Counted from the stretch's first letter, positions 16,102 through 24,664 are shown. The stretch is DNA of 64,000 nt from Mogibacterium sp. (GCA_017433975.1 JAFRGD010000022.1:118525-182524); one strand, 5' to 3'. The notes: a model not told the origin generated them from the letters alone. Program-made: numbers and translations.

Positions 16102-19100
16102 TTATCCTTTGACGTTCTCGCTGCCGACCAGGCCGGCGAGGTCGCTCCGCAGGTCCTCCGACCACGCGACACGGTACTCGCTGCTCGCCCGGATCGCCTT
16201 GCGCCCCGGCAGGTACACCAGCACGTCGCGGCTGCCCGGATAGTGGAACAGTACATCTATGATGCGTTCCAGGGCCTCGTGATTGCCGCCGGCGTCCTTG
16301 ATAAACCAATCTGGAATTTTGATTTTAACATATTCTTCACCATTTTTCACCAAATTTTCAGAATTTGTTTGGTGAGAATTGTCAAAATCAGTTCTGTTTT
16401 GCTGTGCAGGTCTCTGTTCAGCCCGGACCGGCTGCTCCTCGCGGGCCGGTTGCCCCGCGCCGACCGACCGGCTGAGCTCCGCGACGCTCTCGATCAGGAC
16501 CTCCGGGTCCGCGTCTTCACGGAACGTGACCCGCCCCGCTACCGCCACGATCGCGTCCTGGCGGATCAGATATTTACTCTTCTCATAGACGTTCGGGAAG
16601 CAAATCATGTTGATCGTCCCGTAATAGTCCTCGAGCTGGAGGCGCGCCATCTCTTGATTCTTTTTGGTGATCATCGTATTGATGCCGGTGATCATCCCCG
16701 CCATCACGACCTTGTCACCGTCCGAGAACCGCGAAAATTTCTCGCGCGAAAGCCCCTCCGTGTCGATGCCCTGATACGCGTCCTGGTCGCCTTCGAGGAG
16801 GTCGGCCGTCGTGGCCGTCACGTTCTTGCGGATCGCGTCGCGGTATTCGTCCAGCGGGTGCCCGGAGATATACACGCCGAGCATTTCTTTTTCCATCGCG
16901 AGGAGCGTGTCCTTGTCGAAGTTCGCGAGCCGCGGCAGTTCCGGCGTCACCGTGACGTTCTCCATCAGCGTCTCGTCGAGCTGGAACAGGGAAAGCTGGT
17001 TCCGGTTGCTCTTGCGCGCCCGGCTCTGCGCCGCGGACACCGCCTCCTCCACCGCTGCGAACTGCGCCGCGCGGTTCCGGTTGATATCGTCAAACGCCCC
17101 GGCCTTGACCAGGCTCTCGATCGCTTTCCGGTTGATCTGCGAAGCGTCGAGGTCGTTAATGAATTCGTAGATGTTGTTCGGCCGGCTGCCCGCCTCGCGG
17201 GCCCGCACGATCTCGTTCACGACGCCCATCCCGACGTTCTTGACGCCGGCGAGGCCGTACCGGATCGCGTCGCCTTCGACCGTGAAGCCGCCCTTGCTCT
17301 TGAGTACCGACGGCGGCAGGACGCGGATCCCCATGTCCTTGCAGTTCCGGATGTAGGCCGAAATGTGCGTCGCGTTCCCCATCATGCTCGTCATGAGGGC
17401 CGCCATGAATTCCTTCGGATAGTGGCACTTGAGGTACGCCGTCTGGTACGACACGACCGCGTACGCCGCGGCGTGCGACTTGTTGAACGCGTACTGCGCG
17501 AAGCTGACCATGTCTTCGAAGATTGCCTCGGCCGCCCGCGCCGGCACGCCGTTCGCGATGCACCCCGGGATCTCAACGGTTCCGTCCTCCGCCCGCTTGC
17601 CGTGGATGAAATACTCCTTCTCCTCCAGCATGACGGACATTTTCTTTTTGCTCATCGCGCGGCGGACCAGGTCGGACCGTCCGTACGAGTATCCGCCGAG
17701 GTCGCGGACGATCTGCATGACCTGCTCCTGGTACACCAGGCAGCCGTACGTCACCCCGAGGATCGGCTCGAGGTGCGGGTCGAGATACCGCACGTGCGAC
17801 GGATTTTTCTTACAATCTATATATTTTGGAATCGAGTCCATCGGGCCCGGCCGGTAAAGCGAAATGCCCGCGACGATGTCTTCAAAGCAGGTCGGCCGGA
17901 GGTTCTTCATGAACTCCGTCATGCCGCCGCTCTCGAGCTGGAACACGCCCTCCGTGTTCCCGTCCGCGATGAGTTCGTACACCGCCGGATCGTCGAAGTC
18001 CATCCGCGAGAAGTCCACCCTGACCCCGTGGTTCTCCTCGATCATCTCGAGGGCGTTCCGGATGACCGTCAGGTTCCGGAGGCCGAGGAAGTCCATCTTG
18101 AGGAGCCCGAGCTCCTCGATCGTCGTCATGTTGAACTGCGTCGCGAGGCCCTTGTCCGAAGCGTACAGCGGGACGTATTCATCCAGCGGAAGCTTTGAAA
18201 TGACGATGCCCGCGGCGTGCGTGCTCGCGTGGCGCGGCAGCCCTTCGACCGCCATCGACATGTCGATGATCTCGCGCACGAGTGGCTCGTTCTCGTACCG
18301 CTCGCGGAGGTCCGGATTGACGTCAAGCGCCCGCTTGATCGTAATCCCGAGTTCGTTCGGGATTGCCTTGGCGATCGCGTCCCCCTCTGCATACGTCGCG
18401 TTCAGGACCCGCGCAACGTCGCGCACCGCGGCCTTGGCCTTAAGCGTACCGAACGTGATGATCTGGCTCACCTTGTCCTTGCCGTATTTGCGGACGACGT
18501 AGTCGATGACCTCCTGCCGCCGTTCGATGCAGAAGTCGATGTCGATATCCGGCATGCTCACGCGCTCCGGGTTGAGGAAGCGCTCAAAGATCAGATTGTA
18601 TTTGATCGGGTCGATCTCGGTAATATCAAGGCAATACGAAACGATGGACCCCGCCGCCGAGCCTCTGCCCGGGCCGACCGCGATGCCGTGGCTCTTCGCA
18701 TAATGGATGAAGTCCCACACGATGAGGAAGTACTCCACGTAGCCCATCGACTCGATGACCGAAAGCTCCATCTCGAGCCGCTCGCGGAGGCTGCTGCCCT
18801 CTGCGAGGGCATCCTCTCCGTACCGCTTGACCAGCCCCTTGCGGCAGAGCTCGCGGAGGTACGCGTCGTTGGTCATGCCCTCCGGCGGGATATACTCCGG
18901 CAGGTGGTACTGGCCAAACGTGAACTCCACGTTGCACCGCTCGGCGATCTCCTGCGTCCGGTCGCAGGCGTCCTGCATGTCCGGAAACAGCGCCCGCATC
19001 TCTTCCTCGGACTTGAGGTAGAACTCGCTGTTCTCGAAGCGCATCCGGTCCGGATCGTCGACGTTGGTCCCCGTCTGAATGCACATCAATATATCCTGCG

Positions 19101-19746
19101 CGCGTGCGTCTTCCTTGCGGATGTAGTGCGCATCGTTGGTCGCGACGAGCGGAATGCCGGTCTCGGCCGAGAGCCGCCGGGCGCCGTCGATCACGACTTT
19201 GTCTTCCTTTAGAGTATGGTTCTGCACCTCGAGGAAGAAGTTCCCCTCGCCGAAGATTTCGCGCAGCGTAAGCGCCTCCCGCCGGGCGCCGTCGTAGTCG
19301 CCCGCGAGAAGCAGGCGCTGGACGTTGCCGGCGAGGCAGCCGGACAGGCAGATCAGGCCCTTGCTGTGCGCCCGGAGGACGTCCTTGTCGATGCGCGGCT
19401 TGGCGTAGAAACCCTCCACGTAGCCGGTCGACACGATTTTGACCAGGTTGGCGTAGCCCTCGTTGGTCTCGGCGAGCAGGATCAGGTGGCCGTTGTTGCG
19501 GTCGCGGTCCGGCTCCTTGTCGTGAAGCGTCCGCGCCGCCGTGTAGACCTCGCAGCCGATAATCGGCCGGATGCCGGCTTTTTTGCACGCCTTATAAAAA
19601 TCGATGATGCCGAACATCGCTCCGTGATCCGTGATCGCGAGCGAGTCCATGCCGAGGTCCCTGGCGTATTCCGCGATCTCCGAGATCCGGGACAGGCCGT
19701 CGAGCAAGCTGTATTCAGTATGTACGTGTAAATGTGTGAAAGCCAT
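16102..19746 (-). CDS. dnaE: DNA polymerase III alpha subunit (DnaE)
   Basis: 1214 residues. The start is placed at MAFTHLHVHTEYSLLDG, the invariant opening of DnaE; AGGAAAA lies upstream. The N-terminal PHP domain carries HLHVHTEYS and AITDHGAMFG. The polymerase core includes GPGRGSAAGSIVSYCL and PDIDIDFC with the catalytic Asp residues. A helix-hairpin-helix region (INRKAIESLVKAGAFDD) and an OB-fold (VVMAGMITGINTMITKK) follow. It catalyses DNA synthesis in the replisome. In Firmicutes it usually works beside PolC. It begins one base after the upstream membrane-protein stop and is followed by pfkA. Confidence 0.95.
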   Translation of the reverse strand: MAFTHLHVHTEYSLLDGLSRISEIAEYARDLGMDSLAITDHGAMFGIIDFYKACKKAGIRPIIGCEVYTAARTLHDKEPDRDRNNGHLILLAETNEGYANLVKIVSTGYVEGFYAKPRIDKDVLRAHSKGLICLSGCLAGNVQRLLLAGDYDGARREALTLREIFGEGNFFLEVQNHTLKEDKVVIDGARRLSAETGIPLVATNDAHYIRKEDARAQDILMCIQTGTNVDDPDRMRFENSEFYLKSEEEMRALFPDMQDACDRTQEIAERCNVEFTFGQYHLPEYIPPEGMTNDAYLRELCRKGLVKRYGEDALAEGSSLRERLEMELSVIESMGYVEYFLIVWDFIHYAKSHGIAVGPGRGSAAGSIVSYCLDITEIDPIKYNLIFERFLNPERVSMPDIDIDFCIERRQEVIDYVVRKYGKDKVSQIITFGTLKAKAAVRDVARVLNATYAEGDAIAKAIPNELGITIKRALDVNPDLRERYENEPLVREIIDMSMAVEGLPRHASTHAAGIVISKLPLDEYVPLYASDKGLATQFNMTTIEELGLLKMDFLGLRNLTVIRNALEMIEENHGVRVDFSRMDFDDPAVYELIADGNTEGVFQLESGGMTEFMKNLRPTCFEDIVAGISLYRPGPMDSIPKYIDCKKNPSHVRYLDPHLEPILGVTYGCLVYQEQVMQIVRDLGGYSYGRSDLVRRAMSKKKMSVMLEEKEYFIHGKRAEDGTVEIPGCIANGVPARAAEAIFEDMVSFAQYAFNKSHAAAYAVVSYQTAYLKCHYPKEFMAALMTSMMGNATHISAYIRNCKDMGIRVLPPSVLKSKGGFTVEGDAIRYGLAGVKNVGMGVVNEIVRAREAGSRPNNIYEFINDLDASQINRKAIESLVKAGAFDDINRNRAAQFAAVEEAVSAAQSRARKSNRNQLSLFQLDETLMENVTVTPELPRLANFDKDTLLAMEKEMLGVYISGHPLDEYRDAIRKNVTATTADLLEGDQDAYQGIDTEGLSREKFSRFSDGDKVVMAGMITGINTMITKKNQEMARLQLEDYYGTINMICFPNVYEKSKYLIRQDAIVAVAGRVTFREDADPEVLIESVAELSRSVGAGQPAREEQPVRAEQRPAQQNRTDFDNSHQTNSENLVKNGEEYVKIKIPDWFIKDAGGNHEALERIIDVLFHYPGSRDVLVYLPGRKAIRASSEYRVAWSEDLRSDLAGLVGSENVKG

Positions 19747-19747
19747 G

Positions 19748-20359
19748 TTATGACTTTTCCTGTAGGTATTGGTTCCGGAGCGTTCCGTCACCGTTCGTTA
19801 CGTAATTCTTGTAAGGCTCCAGCAGATCGTCCAAATCGTACTTGTCGAACGGAACCAGCGCGTAGAAGGACTCTACATCCTCGTTCGTCTCTCCGTTCCG
19901 CTTCACCGTATTGATGATTCCCTTCCCTTTAATATACAGAGCGCCGGCCTCATCGTCCCTTACGATAGATTTGAGGTTTTTGTCCTTGATCATGTACGTC
20001 TTGAGCGCGAGACCCTGCTGATATATATAGTAGAGCGCCTTGTTATCTGCTTCGAAACGCGCGGCATGGTATTTTGTGAACGGCGTCTCGGAAATCTGCC
20101 GGGCGTGCTTCATCAGGAGATACGCGATCAGCGCCGTCCCCCAGATGCTGAAATGCAGCGGCAGCCGGGTTTTCATCGTACCGTCGTCGGCAACGTTGAA
20201 CGCGATATAGAGCATCACCCCGAGGCCTACGAAGAGCGTCGCGTACGAAAGGGTGCGGAAAATCTTCCCCTGATTGCTGCCCTTTGCCCACGCGTCTTTC
20301 CGCCTCCTGAGCAACGCCAGATCTCCCTGATATACATCGTTGTTGGGATCCAATTTCAT
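19748..20359 (-). CDS. Two-span membrane protein of unknown function
   Basis: 203 residues. Two adjacent hydrophobic segments (about 34-56 and 70-83) are followed by a ~120-residue soluble domain rich in charged and aromatic residues, with FYALVPFDKYDLDDLLEPYK near the end. I do not recognise the family; it resembles YcxB-like or small PH-like tail proteins only in layout. GGAGG lies upstream of the ATG. Its stop lies one base before the dnaE start, so it probably heads a dnaE-pfkA transcript. The divergent TauE-like gene shares the upstream region. Confidence 0.6.
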   Translation of the reverse strand: MKLDPNNDVYQGDLALLRRRKDAWAKGSNQGKIFRTLSYATLFVGLGVMLYIAFNVADDGTMKTRLPLHFSIWGTALIAYLLMKHARQISETPFTKYHAARFEADNKALYYIYQQGLALKTYMIKDKNLKSIVRDDEAGALYIKGKGIINTVKRNGETNEDVESFYALVPFDKYDLDDLLEPYKNYVTNGDGTLRNQYLQEKS

Positions 20360-20398
20360 TTCGTCCGTCCTCCGCTGAAAAGTGATTATATATATGCG

Positions 20399-20427
20399 AT
20401 TATAATCTTTATTGCTACTTTTGTCGA
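20399..20427 (-). promoter_or_regulatory. Promoter of the membrane protein-dnaE-pfkA transcript
   Basis: On the minus strand TCGACA (20427-20422), 17-base spacer, TATAAT (20404-20399), about 40 bases before the ATG at 20359. Confidence 0.5.
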
Positions 20428-20481
20428 GGTTGCCGGAATCATTTTTTGCACATATTATCTACACGAAACCCACATATTGTT

Positions 20482-20531
20482 TTGACTTTAACTTAACATT
20501 ATATTGACTTTGGCTTAACACGTGATATAAT
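20482..20531 (+). promoter_or_regulatory. TauE-like permease promoter overlapped by a 17-base direct repeat
   Basis: TTGACTTTAACTTAACA (20482-20498) and TTGACTTTGGCTTAACA (20504-20520) match at 15 of 17 positions and are 22 bases apart, two helical turns. The second copy contains the -35 TTGACT (20504-20509); TATAAT follows at 20526-20531 after 16 bases. The arrangement suggests a regulator binding as a dimer on one face of the DNA. Confidence 0.6.
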
Positions 20532-20613
20532 TAGTACATCCAAAGGAATGTCCTTCCGGAGTAGCAAAAAGGACATTCAGAAGCATTATTTCATTTTTTT
20601 AGGAGGTTTTTTT

Positions 20614-21540
20614 ATGTCTAAATGGATTCTTATTATCATCGCATTAGCAGGACTTGTCCTCAACGTGTTCCTGATGTATAGGAAGACAAAAGAGATCCGT
20701 GCTATGTCCATGACAGAATTCGGCGTAAGCGGCGAAGAACTCTGGCAGTCGCAGAAGAAACACTGGGTCGTCAACTTCATCTTTGCCGGCATCATCGCGA
20801 ACTTCTTCGATACGCTGGGTATCGGCTCGTTCGCACCTACTGCTACCTATTTCAAGATCTTCAAATCCTGCGACGACGAGCTCGTTCCTGGTACCCTCAA
20901 CGTAGGCGATACCGTTCCGGTATGCGTAGAGGCTGCAGCGTTCTTCGGACTTGTTAACATGGACGTCCTGACCCTGGTCACCATGATCGTTGCTTCCATC
21001 GCAGGCGCGTATCTCTCGGCTGGAATCGTATCCAGATTCGACCGTAAGAAAGTACGTTACTCCCTGTTCGTCGGCCTGCTGATCCTCTCGATCATCATGT
21101 TTGCGAAATGGGCTGGTATCGGTCCTTTCAGCCTGGCTGGATCTGAGATGGGTCTCCGCGGCATCAAGCTGATCATCGCGATCGTTGTTAACTTCATCCT
21201 CGGCGGACTGATGTCCATCGGCGTAGGTCTCTATGCTCCTTGCATGGCTCTCTGCGTCATCCTCGGACTCGACGCCAGCTGCGCATTCCCTGCGATGATG
21301 GGTTCCTGCGCTTACCTGATGGCGTTCGGCAATGGCCCGAAGTTCATCAAAGAGGGACGTTTCGACATGTTCGCTTGCTGGATGATGGCTGCTGGCGGCG
21401 GTCTGATCGGTGTTCCGATTGCTGCGTGGATCGTAGGCAGCCTGCCAATTTACTGGCTGACCCTGATGGTGGTTATCGTCTGCTTCCTCACCTCGCTCCT
21501 CTACCTCAGAGACGCGATCAAGAAGGGATCCGCTGTATAA
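20614..21540 (+). CDS. TauE/SafE-family membrane permease
   Basis: 308 residues with about eight hydrophobic spans. AGGAGG lies seven bases before the ATG at 20614. The family's paired repeats are visible: FIFAGIIANFFDTLGIGSFA near residue 50 and ILGGLMSIGVGLYAPCMALC near residue 200. TauE/SafE proteins move small anions such as sulfite or sulfonates out of, or acids into, the cell; the substrate here is unknown. It converges on the proline reductase operon and ends at a terminator shared with it. Its promoter carries a direct repeat, so it is likely regulated. Codon use (many GCT/GTA) is like that of the prd genes, hinting at high expression. Confidence 0.78.
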   Translation: MSKWILIIIALAGLVLNVFLMYRKTKEIRAMSMTEFGVSGEELWQSQKKHWVVNFIFAGIIANFFDTLGIGSFAPTATYFKIFKSCDDELVPGTLNVGDTVPVCVEAAAFFGLVNMDVLTLVTMIVASIAGAYLSAGIVSRFDRKKVRYSLFVGLLILSIIMFAKWAGIGPFSLAGSEMGLRGIKLIIAIVVNFILGGLMSIGVGLYAPCMALCVILGLDASCAFPAMMGSCAYLMAFGNGPKFIKEGRFDMFACWMMAAGGGLIGVPIAAWIVGSLPIYWLTLMVVIVCFLTSLLYLRDAIKKGSAV

Positions 21541-21564
21541 TCGCACTTTCCTAAAAAGATGTAA

Positions 21565-21590
21565 GCCTCCGCAATTGCGGAGGCTTTTTC
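21565..21590 (+). terminator. Terminator of the TauE-like gene (also faces the prd operon)
   Basis: The perfect palindrome GCCTCCGCAATTGCGGAGGC (21565-21584) is followed by TTTTTCTTT on the plus strand and by TTACATCTTTTT on the minus strand, so it can serve both convergent transcripts. Confidence 0.85.
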
Positions 21591-21644
21591 TTTGCGTTTT
21601 GCGCGATGTTGCGCGATGCGTTTCGCGCGGTTCCATCGGACTTG

Positions 21645-22238
21645 CTATTTCAGGTTCTTGAGCTCTTCGACCAGCGGCAGCAGCGCGGCTCTCTGGACGC
21701 CCTGGTATCCTTCGTTCGCCCGCTGGATGATCAGTTCTGCGTCTTTCGGGTCGTAGATTTCCCCGATCTTGTTCAGAAAGCTGCTGAACTGCGCCCGTTC
21801 GCTCAGCTTCATGTGCTGCGGATCCAGCTGTCCCGGCAGGATGTAGAACGACTTGCAGTGGCCCTGGTCGCACATGCTGAGGTGCTTCACCCGCTTGATA
21901 TAAGTCTTGCTCTTCGGGTCCCCGAGGCCGACGCCGCAGACGATCAGATTCCGTCCGGCCAGGTCAAAGTTGGAATAGTTCTGCCACAAGATGTTGAGGT
22001 GGTTGATGCACCCTTCTTTGATCGCACCGATGAAAACGATATTCTTGTACAGCGCAACGTATCCAAGCTGCTTCTTGTTGTACTGCATCGCGTCGCAGCC
22101 CGTCATGTCGACCATCATCTTGGTGTAGTCGAGACAGCTGCCGTCGTTCTTGCCCGCAGCGATGACGATCGTTTCCGGCCGCATGTTCTCTCCGGAGGCT
22201 CTGCGGCGCTCCGCTGCTGTTCTGTTTGGATTCTTCAT
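21645..22238 (-). CDS. Flavodoxin-like domain protein at the end of the prd operon
   Basis: 197 residues from the ATG at 22238, with GGAAGGAA upstream. The fold pattern resembles the flavodoxin-domain family related to HemG-type proteins: first strand PETIVIAAGKNDGSCLDYTK, then YKNIVFIGAIKEGCINHLN, then LIVCGVGLGDPKS and FYILPGQLD. The FMN phosphate loop is not a clean T/S-x-T-x-T (it reads GKNDGSCLDY), so cofactor binding is uncertain. It follows prdE on the same strand and could pass electrons to proline reductase; that role is inference. A basic, low-complexity stretch precedes the first strand. Confidence 0.6.
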   Translation of the reverse strand: MKNPNRTAAERRRASGENMRPETIVIAAGKNDGSCLDYTKMMVDMTGCDAMQYNKKQLGYVALYKNIVFIGAIKEGCINHLNILWQNYSNFDLAGRNLIVCGVGLGDPKSKTYIKRVKHLSMCDQGHCKSFYILPGQLDPQHMKLSERAQFSSFLNKIGEIYDPKDAELIIQRANEGYQGVQRAALLPLVEELKNLK

Positions 22239-22249
22239 GATTCCTTCCC

Positions 22250-22729
22250 TTATTTGAGTCCGCGTTCTTTTTTGAGCATCGCGATTTTGAGTTTCTTGAC
22301 GCATTCCCTGACGTCGTCTTCGGTGTAGTTATTCTCGCCGACGATGTTGGACTCGATGCCCTCCGGGTTCTTGTTGAAGTCCACGACGTTCCCGAGATAC
22401 GGGCTGTGCACGACGAACGTTCCGGCCGTGCCGCTCCAGTTGAGTCCGGCGACCGGAATCCCCCGCTCCCCGATCTCGTTGACGCAGTTGACGTAGTCGA
22501 CGTCCAGGTTGCCCCAGCCGTCTGTCTCGACGATGACGCCGTCCGCGCGCGAGCACTCCGCGATGACCGCGGCGTTCCGCGAAACGCGGATTTTTTCCTC
22601 GTTGCCCTCCGGCGAACCGAAGACGAGGACGCCCATCAGGTCGATGCCCTCATCCTCTCCGAGCACCTTGATCAGCGGGTCTCTGAAGTGATGAAGACTT
22701 GTTTCTTTTGTTGAAGGACCTACTCCCAT
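22250..22729 (-). CDS. prdE: Proline reductase cluster protein PrdE (PrdA C-terminal-half paralogue)
   Basis: 159 residues from an ATG preceded by GGAGGTGCGAG. It aligns by eye with the C-terminal part of PrdA: STKETSLHHFRDPLI against SKEMSRHYWREPLI, LMGVLVFGSPEGN against VVGVIFVGSPQAN, and IGERGIPVAGLNWSG against IGKRGVPVVGFSFCA. The PrdA Cys that becomes the pyruvoyl group is absent, and this protein begins just at that point. It lies 11 bases after prdD, which matches the N-terminal half. Its function is not established; a scaffold or maturation role for the reductase is possible. Confidence 0.85.
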   Translation of the reverse strand: MGVGPSTKETSLHHFRDPLIKVLGEDEGIDLMGVLVFGSPEGNEEKIRVSRNAAVIAECSRADGVIVETDGWGNLDVDYVNCVNEIGERGIPVAGLNWSGTAGTFVVHSPYLGNVVDFNKNPEGIESNIVGENNYTEDDVRECVKKLKIAMLKKERGLK

Positions 22730-22740
22730 CTCGCACCTCC

Positions 22741-23511
22741 TTAATTCATCGCCTTGATCGCACCGTCTCTGAACTCGTTCGGCGTCAGCATGATCGGTGT
22801 GCATCCGTAATCGATGAGGGACTTGCCGCCCTCAACGCCGCTCGGTTCGTTCGGGAAGATCCATGTATCGAGCATCGCTCCGTGCGCGATCATCTCCTTG
22901 ATGACGAGGACTTTCTTCTGCCCCTTGCGTATTCTGTCATAGTATTCGTGGCGCTCAGTGCATTTGGAGCCCTCGAATTTCTTCAGCTGTGCGCGGAAGA
23001 CGTTCATCCACTCCTCGATCATCCGGTACGCCTCGATGATCGCGTACCGCTCCTGGCCCATGCCTTTCTTGAAGGTGATGTCGAAGGAGACGATATAGTC
23101 GTCGTCCGCCGGGGTGCCGGCGCGGTTCAGATAAAGCATGTCCTTAAGGTTTCCCTCGGAGGAGCCGAATTCGTGCGCCTGCTTACCCTCCGTGTCAACG
23201 CCGGTCGGCATTATATACACACCGGTGACGGTATGTGTGATTCCCTCTCCGCACTTACCAAGTACCTTGACGGAGATTGGAATGATATCCATGATCGTGT
23301 TTGTAAACCTGTCGTGATCCCCCGGCTCGATGATCTTGACGTCGACCTTGTCGATGACGTCGCTGTATTTGGCCACCAGCGCGTCAAGGCAATCGTTGTT
23401 GATCGTCATTTTGCCGTTGTAGGTGATCTTGTTCTCCTCGCCCATCTCGACGTCCGTCATGTGGAACGCCTTGATGACGAGCCTTCTCAGTTCGATGTCA
23501 TTTGCAGCCAT
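22741..23511 (-). CDS. prdD: Proline reductase cluster protein PrdD (PrdA N-terminal-half paralogue)
   Basis: 256 residues. It aligns by eye with PrdA over residues ~170-415: HEFGSSEGNLKDMLYLNRAG against GEFGSSEGYIDENMMWGRPG, KKVLVIKEMIAHGAMLDTW against KKIVIVKEIMGQGAMHDNF, and the last residues EFRDGAIKAMN against EVMDGCIHALT, where PrdA is cleaved. So PrdD ends at the PrdA processing site. No Ala/Pro-rich segment is present. It lies within the prd operon, 118 bases after prdB with hairpins between. Confidence 0.85.
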   Translation of the reverse strand: MAANDIELRRLVIKAFHMTDVEMGEENKITYNGKMTINNDCLDALVAKYSDVIDKVDVKIIEPGDHDRFTNTIMDIIPISVKVLGKCGEGITHTVTGVYIMPTGVDTEGKQAHEFGSSEGNLKDMLYLNRAGTPADDDYIVSFDITFKKGMGQERYAIIEAYRMIEEWMNVFRAQLKKFEGSKCTERHEYYDRIRKGQKKVLVIKEMIAHGAMLDTWIFPNEPSGVEGGKSLIDYGCTPIMLTPNEFRDGAIKAMN

Positions 23512-23536
23512 TTCTTTTGACCTCTCATTGTAAACA

Positions 23537-23558
23537 GGGGGCAGATTGCTCTGCCCCC
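23537..23558 (-). other. Hairpin in the prdB-prdD gap
   Basis: GGGGGCAG (23537-23544) and CTGCCCCC (23551-23558) form a perfect eight-base stem with a six-base loop. On the minus strand it is followed by TGTTTACAATG, a poor T-tract, so it is more likely a partial terminator or an mRNA-end stabiliser. A second small stem (CGGT-att-ACCG) lies beside it. Confidence 0.5.
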
Positions 23559-23629
23559 ATCTTCGGTATTACCGATGTCCTATTAACTTGTAATAGTCCT
23601 GAAGTTGAAACGATATGGTTTCCTTTCAG

Positions 23630-24355
23630 TTAGATCACAGCGTGATACTCGAAAGGCAGCGGAACGATGGTTCCCGGCGTCTCGATGGTCTCGAGCAGCT
23701 CGAGCGAAGCCTTTACGATAGCTGTCTGCATCTCGACATCGTGCGGCGCACCAGCGTTAGCACCCATCGGTACCATTGGAGCAGCAGCACGTGGAGTTCC
23801 GGCCTGTCTTACGACTGGTGGAAGCGCAGCGATGATAACTGTGGAGATACCAACCTCTTCGATCGCTCTCTGCACAATCGTTGCAGAGCGGTGGCAGGTT
23901 CCTCATCCAGCGGTGAGGAGTGCAGCGTCGACGCCCTCCTCCTTGAGCATTTTTGCTACGGCCGGGCCGGTCTCGTGCGTGAACTTCTCGATGTTTCCGC
24001 CGCCGCCCATGAATCCTGCATGGTATGGAGCGCAAGCCTTGATGAAGCCTTCAGCAGCCAGCTCGTGAAGTCTGGTGATTGGGAACATGCAGTTGATGTC
24101 CTTGTTAACGTCGGAGTTATCGTATCCGCCGTGTGTGACCATCAGCTCTTCTTCCTTCGATTCATTCGGAATCTTTCTCCAAGTGAAGTCACCCGCGAGG
24201 TTGAATCTCTCCTGATCGATTCTGTGCACGCCTGCAGCGGTAGCAAGTGCAACGACCATCTCATTGAGAGGCTTGGTTACAGGAGCCCAGACTGGCGGTG
24301 GAGTGACAGGTACGAAGATTTCTGACTGCAGTCCTTTAACAACTGTCATACTCAT
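23630..24355 (-). CDS. prdB: D-proline reductase selenoprotein subunit PrdB (in-frame UGA = Sec151)
   Basis: The frame is read through a TGA at 23905-23903, giving 241 residues with selenocysteine at position 151 in TAG-U-GTCHRS. PrdB carries the redox-active Sec of D-proline reductase, which opens the proline ring to 5-aminovalerate together with the pyruvoyl subunit from PrdA. The coding signature continues without break after the TGA (ATIVQRAIEEVGISTVIIAA), and the total length matches known PrdB. A hairpin suited to a bacterial SECIS follows the UGA. Reading it as a stop would give a false 150-residue protein. GGAGG precedes the ATG at 24355. The genome must encode SelA/SelB/SelC/SelD, none of which is in this window. 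Confidence 0.95.
23864..23890 (-). promoter_or_regulatory. Bacterial SECIS hairpin in prdB
   Basis: Twelve bases after the UGA the mRNA reads CGCTCTGCA, a seven-base loop ACGATTG, then TGCAGAGAGCG. CTCTGCA/TGCAGAG pairs perfectly and the outer CGC/GCG pairs across a two-base bulge. The stem distance and a G in the apical loop fit the SelB-binding bSECIS of Firmicutes. Confidence 0.75.
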
Positions 24356-24360
24356 TTGTA

Positions 24361-24642
24361 TTAATCCTCCTCGTTGTAGTTACGTTTGTTAAGCTCTTCT
24401 TTACGTTTCTTTTGGTATTCGATGTTCGACATGTAGTGTTCGTTGATTTCCGGACCGTCCTGCTCGATGAAGCTCATCTTCCAGGAGACCGTCTGTCCGA
24501 CCTTGAGGTCGTAGTCCGAGATCACCATCCGAAGCGGTACTCTCAGATATCCGAGCCTGCCCTTGAGGTCTACGGCGATGCTGCCGTCGTGGACTTCCAC
24601 GATCACGCCTTCCATTTTGAGTAGTTTGTCGCCGTACTTCAT
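24361..24642 (-). CDS. Small CBO2463/CBO2479-type protein of the prd operon
   Basis: 93 residues. It resembles the short CBO2463/CBO2479-domain proteins that sit beside prdA and prdB in clostridia. The first ~55 residues look like a small beta-barrel (KMEGVIVEVHDGSIAVDLKG, RLGYLRVPLRMVI) and the tail is highly charged (YQKKRKEELNKRNYNEED). The function is unknown. It is placed between prdA and prdB and its stop lies five bases before the prdB ATG, so it is co-translated with the reductase subunits. No Cys is present, so it is not an electron carrier by itself. Confidence 0.7.
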   Translation of the reverse strand: MKYGDKLLKMEGVIVEVHDGSIAVDLKGRLGYLRVPLRMVISDYDLKVGQTVSWKMSFIEQDGPEINEHYMSNIEYQKKRKEELNKRNYNEED

Positions 24643-24664
24643 GCCGTCACCTTCGGAATATCAA

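Noticed and set aside
15997..18198. 733-codon plus-strand open frame opposite dnaE
   Set aside because: High GC makes long antisense frames; dnaE motifs on the minus strand are unambiguous.
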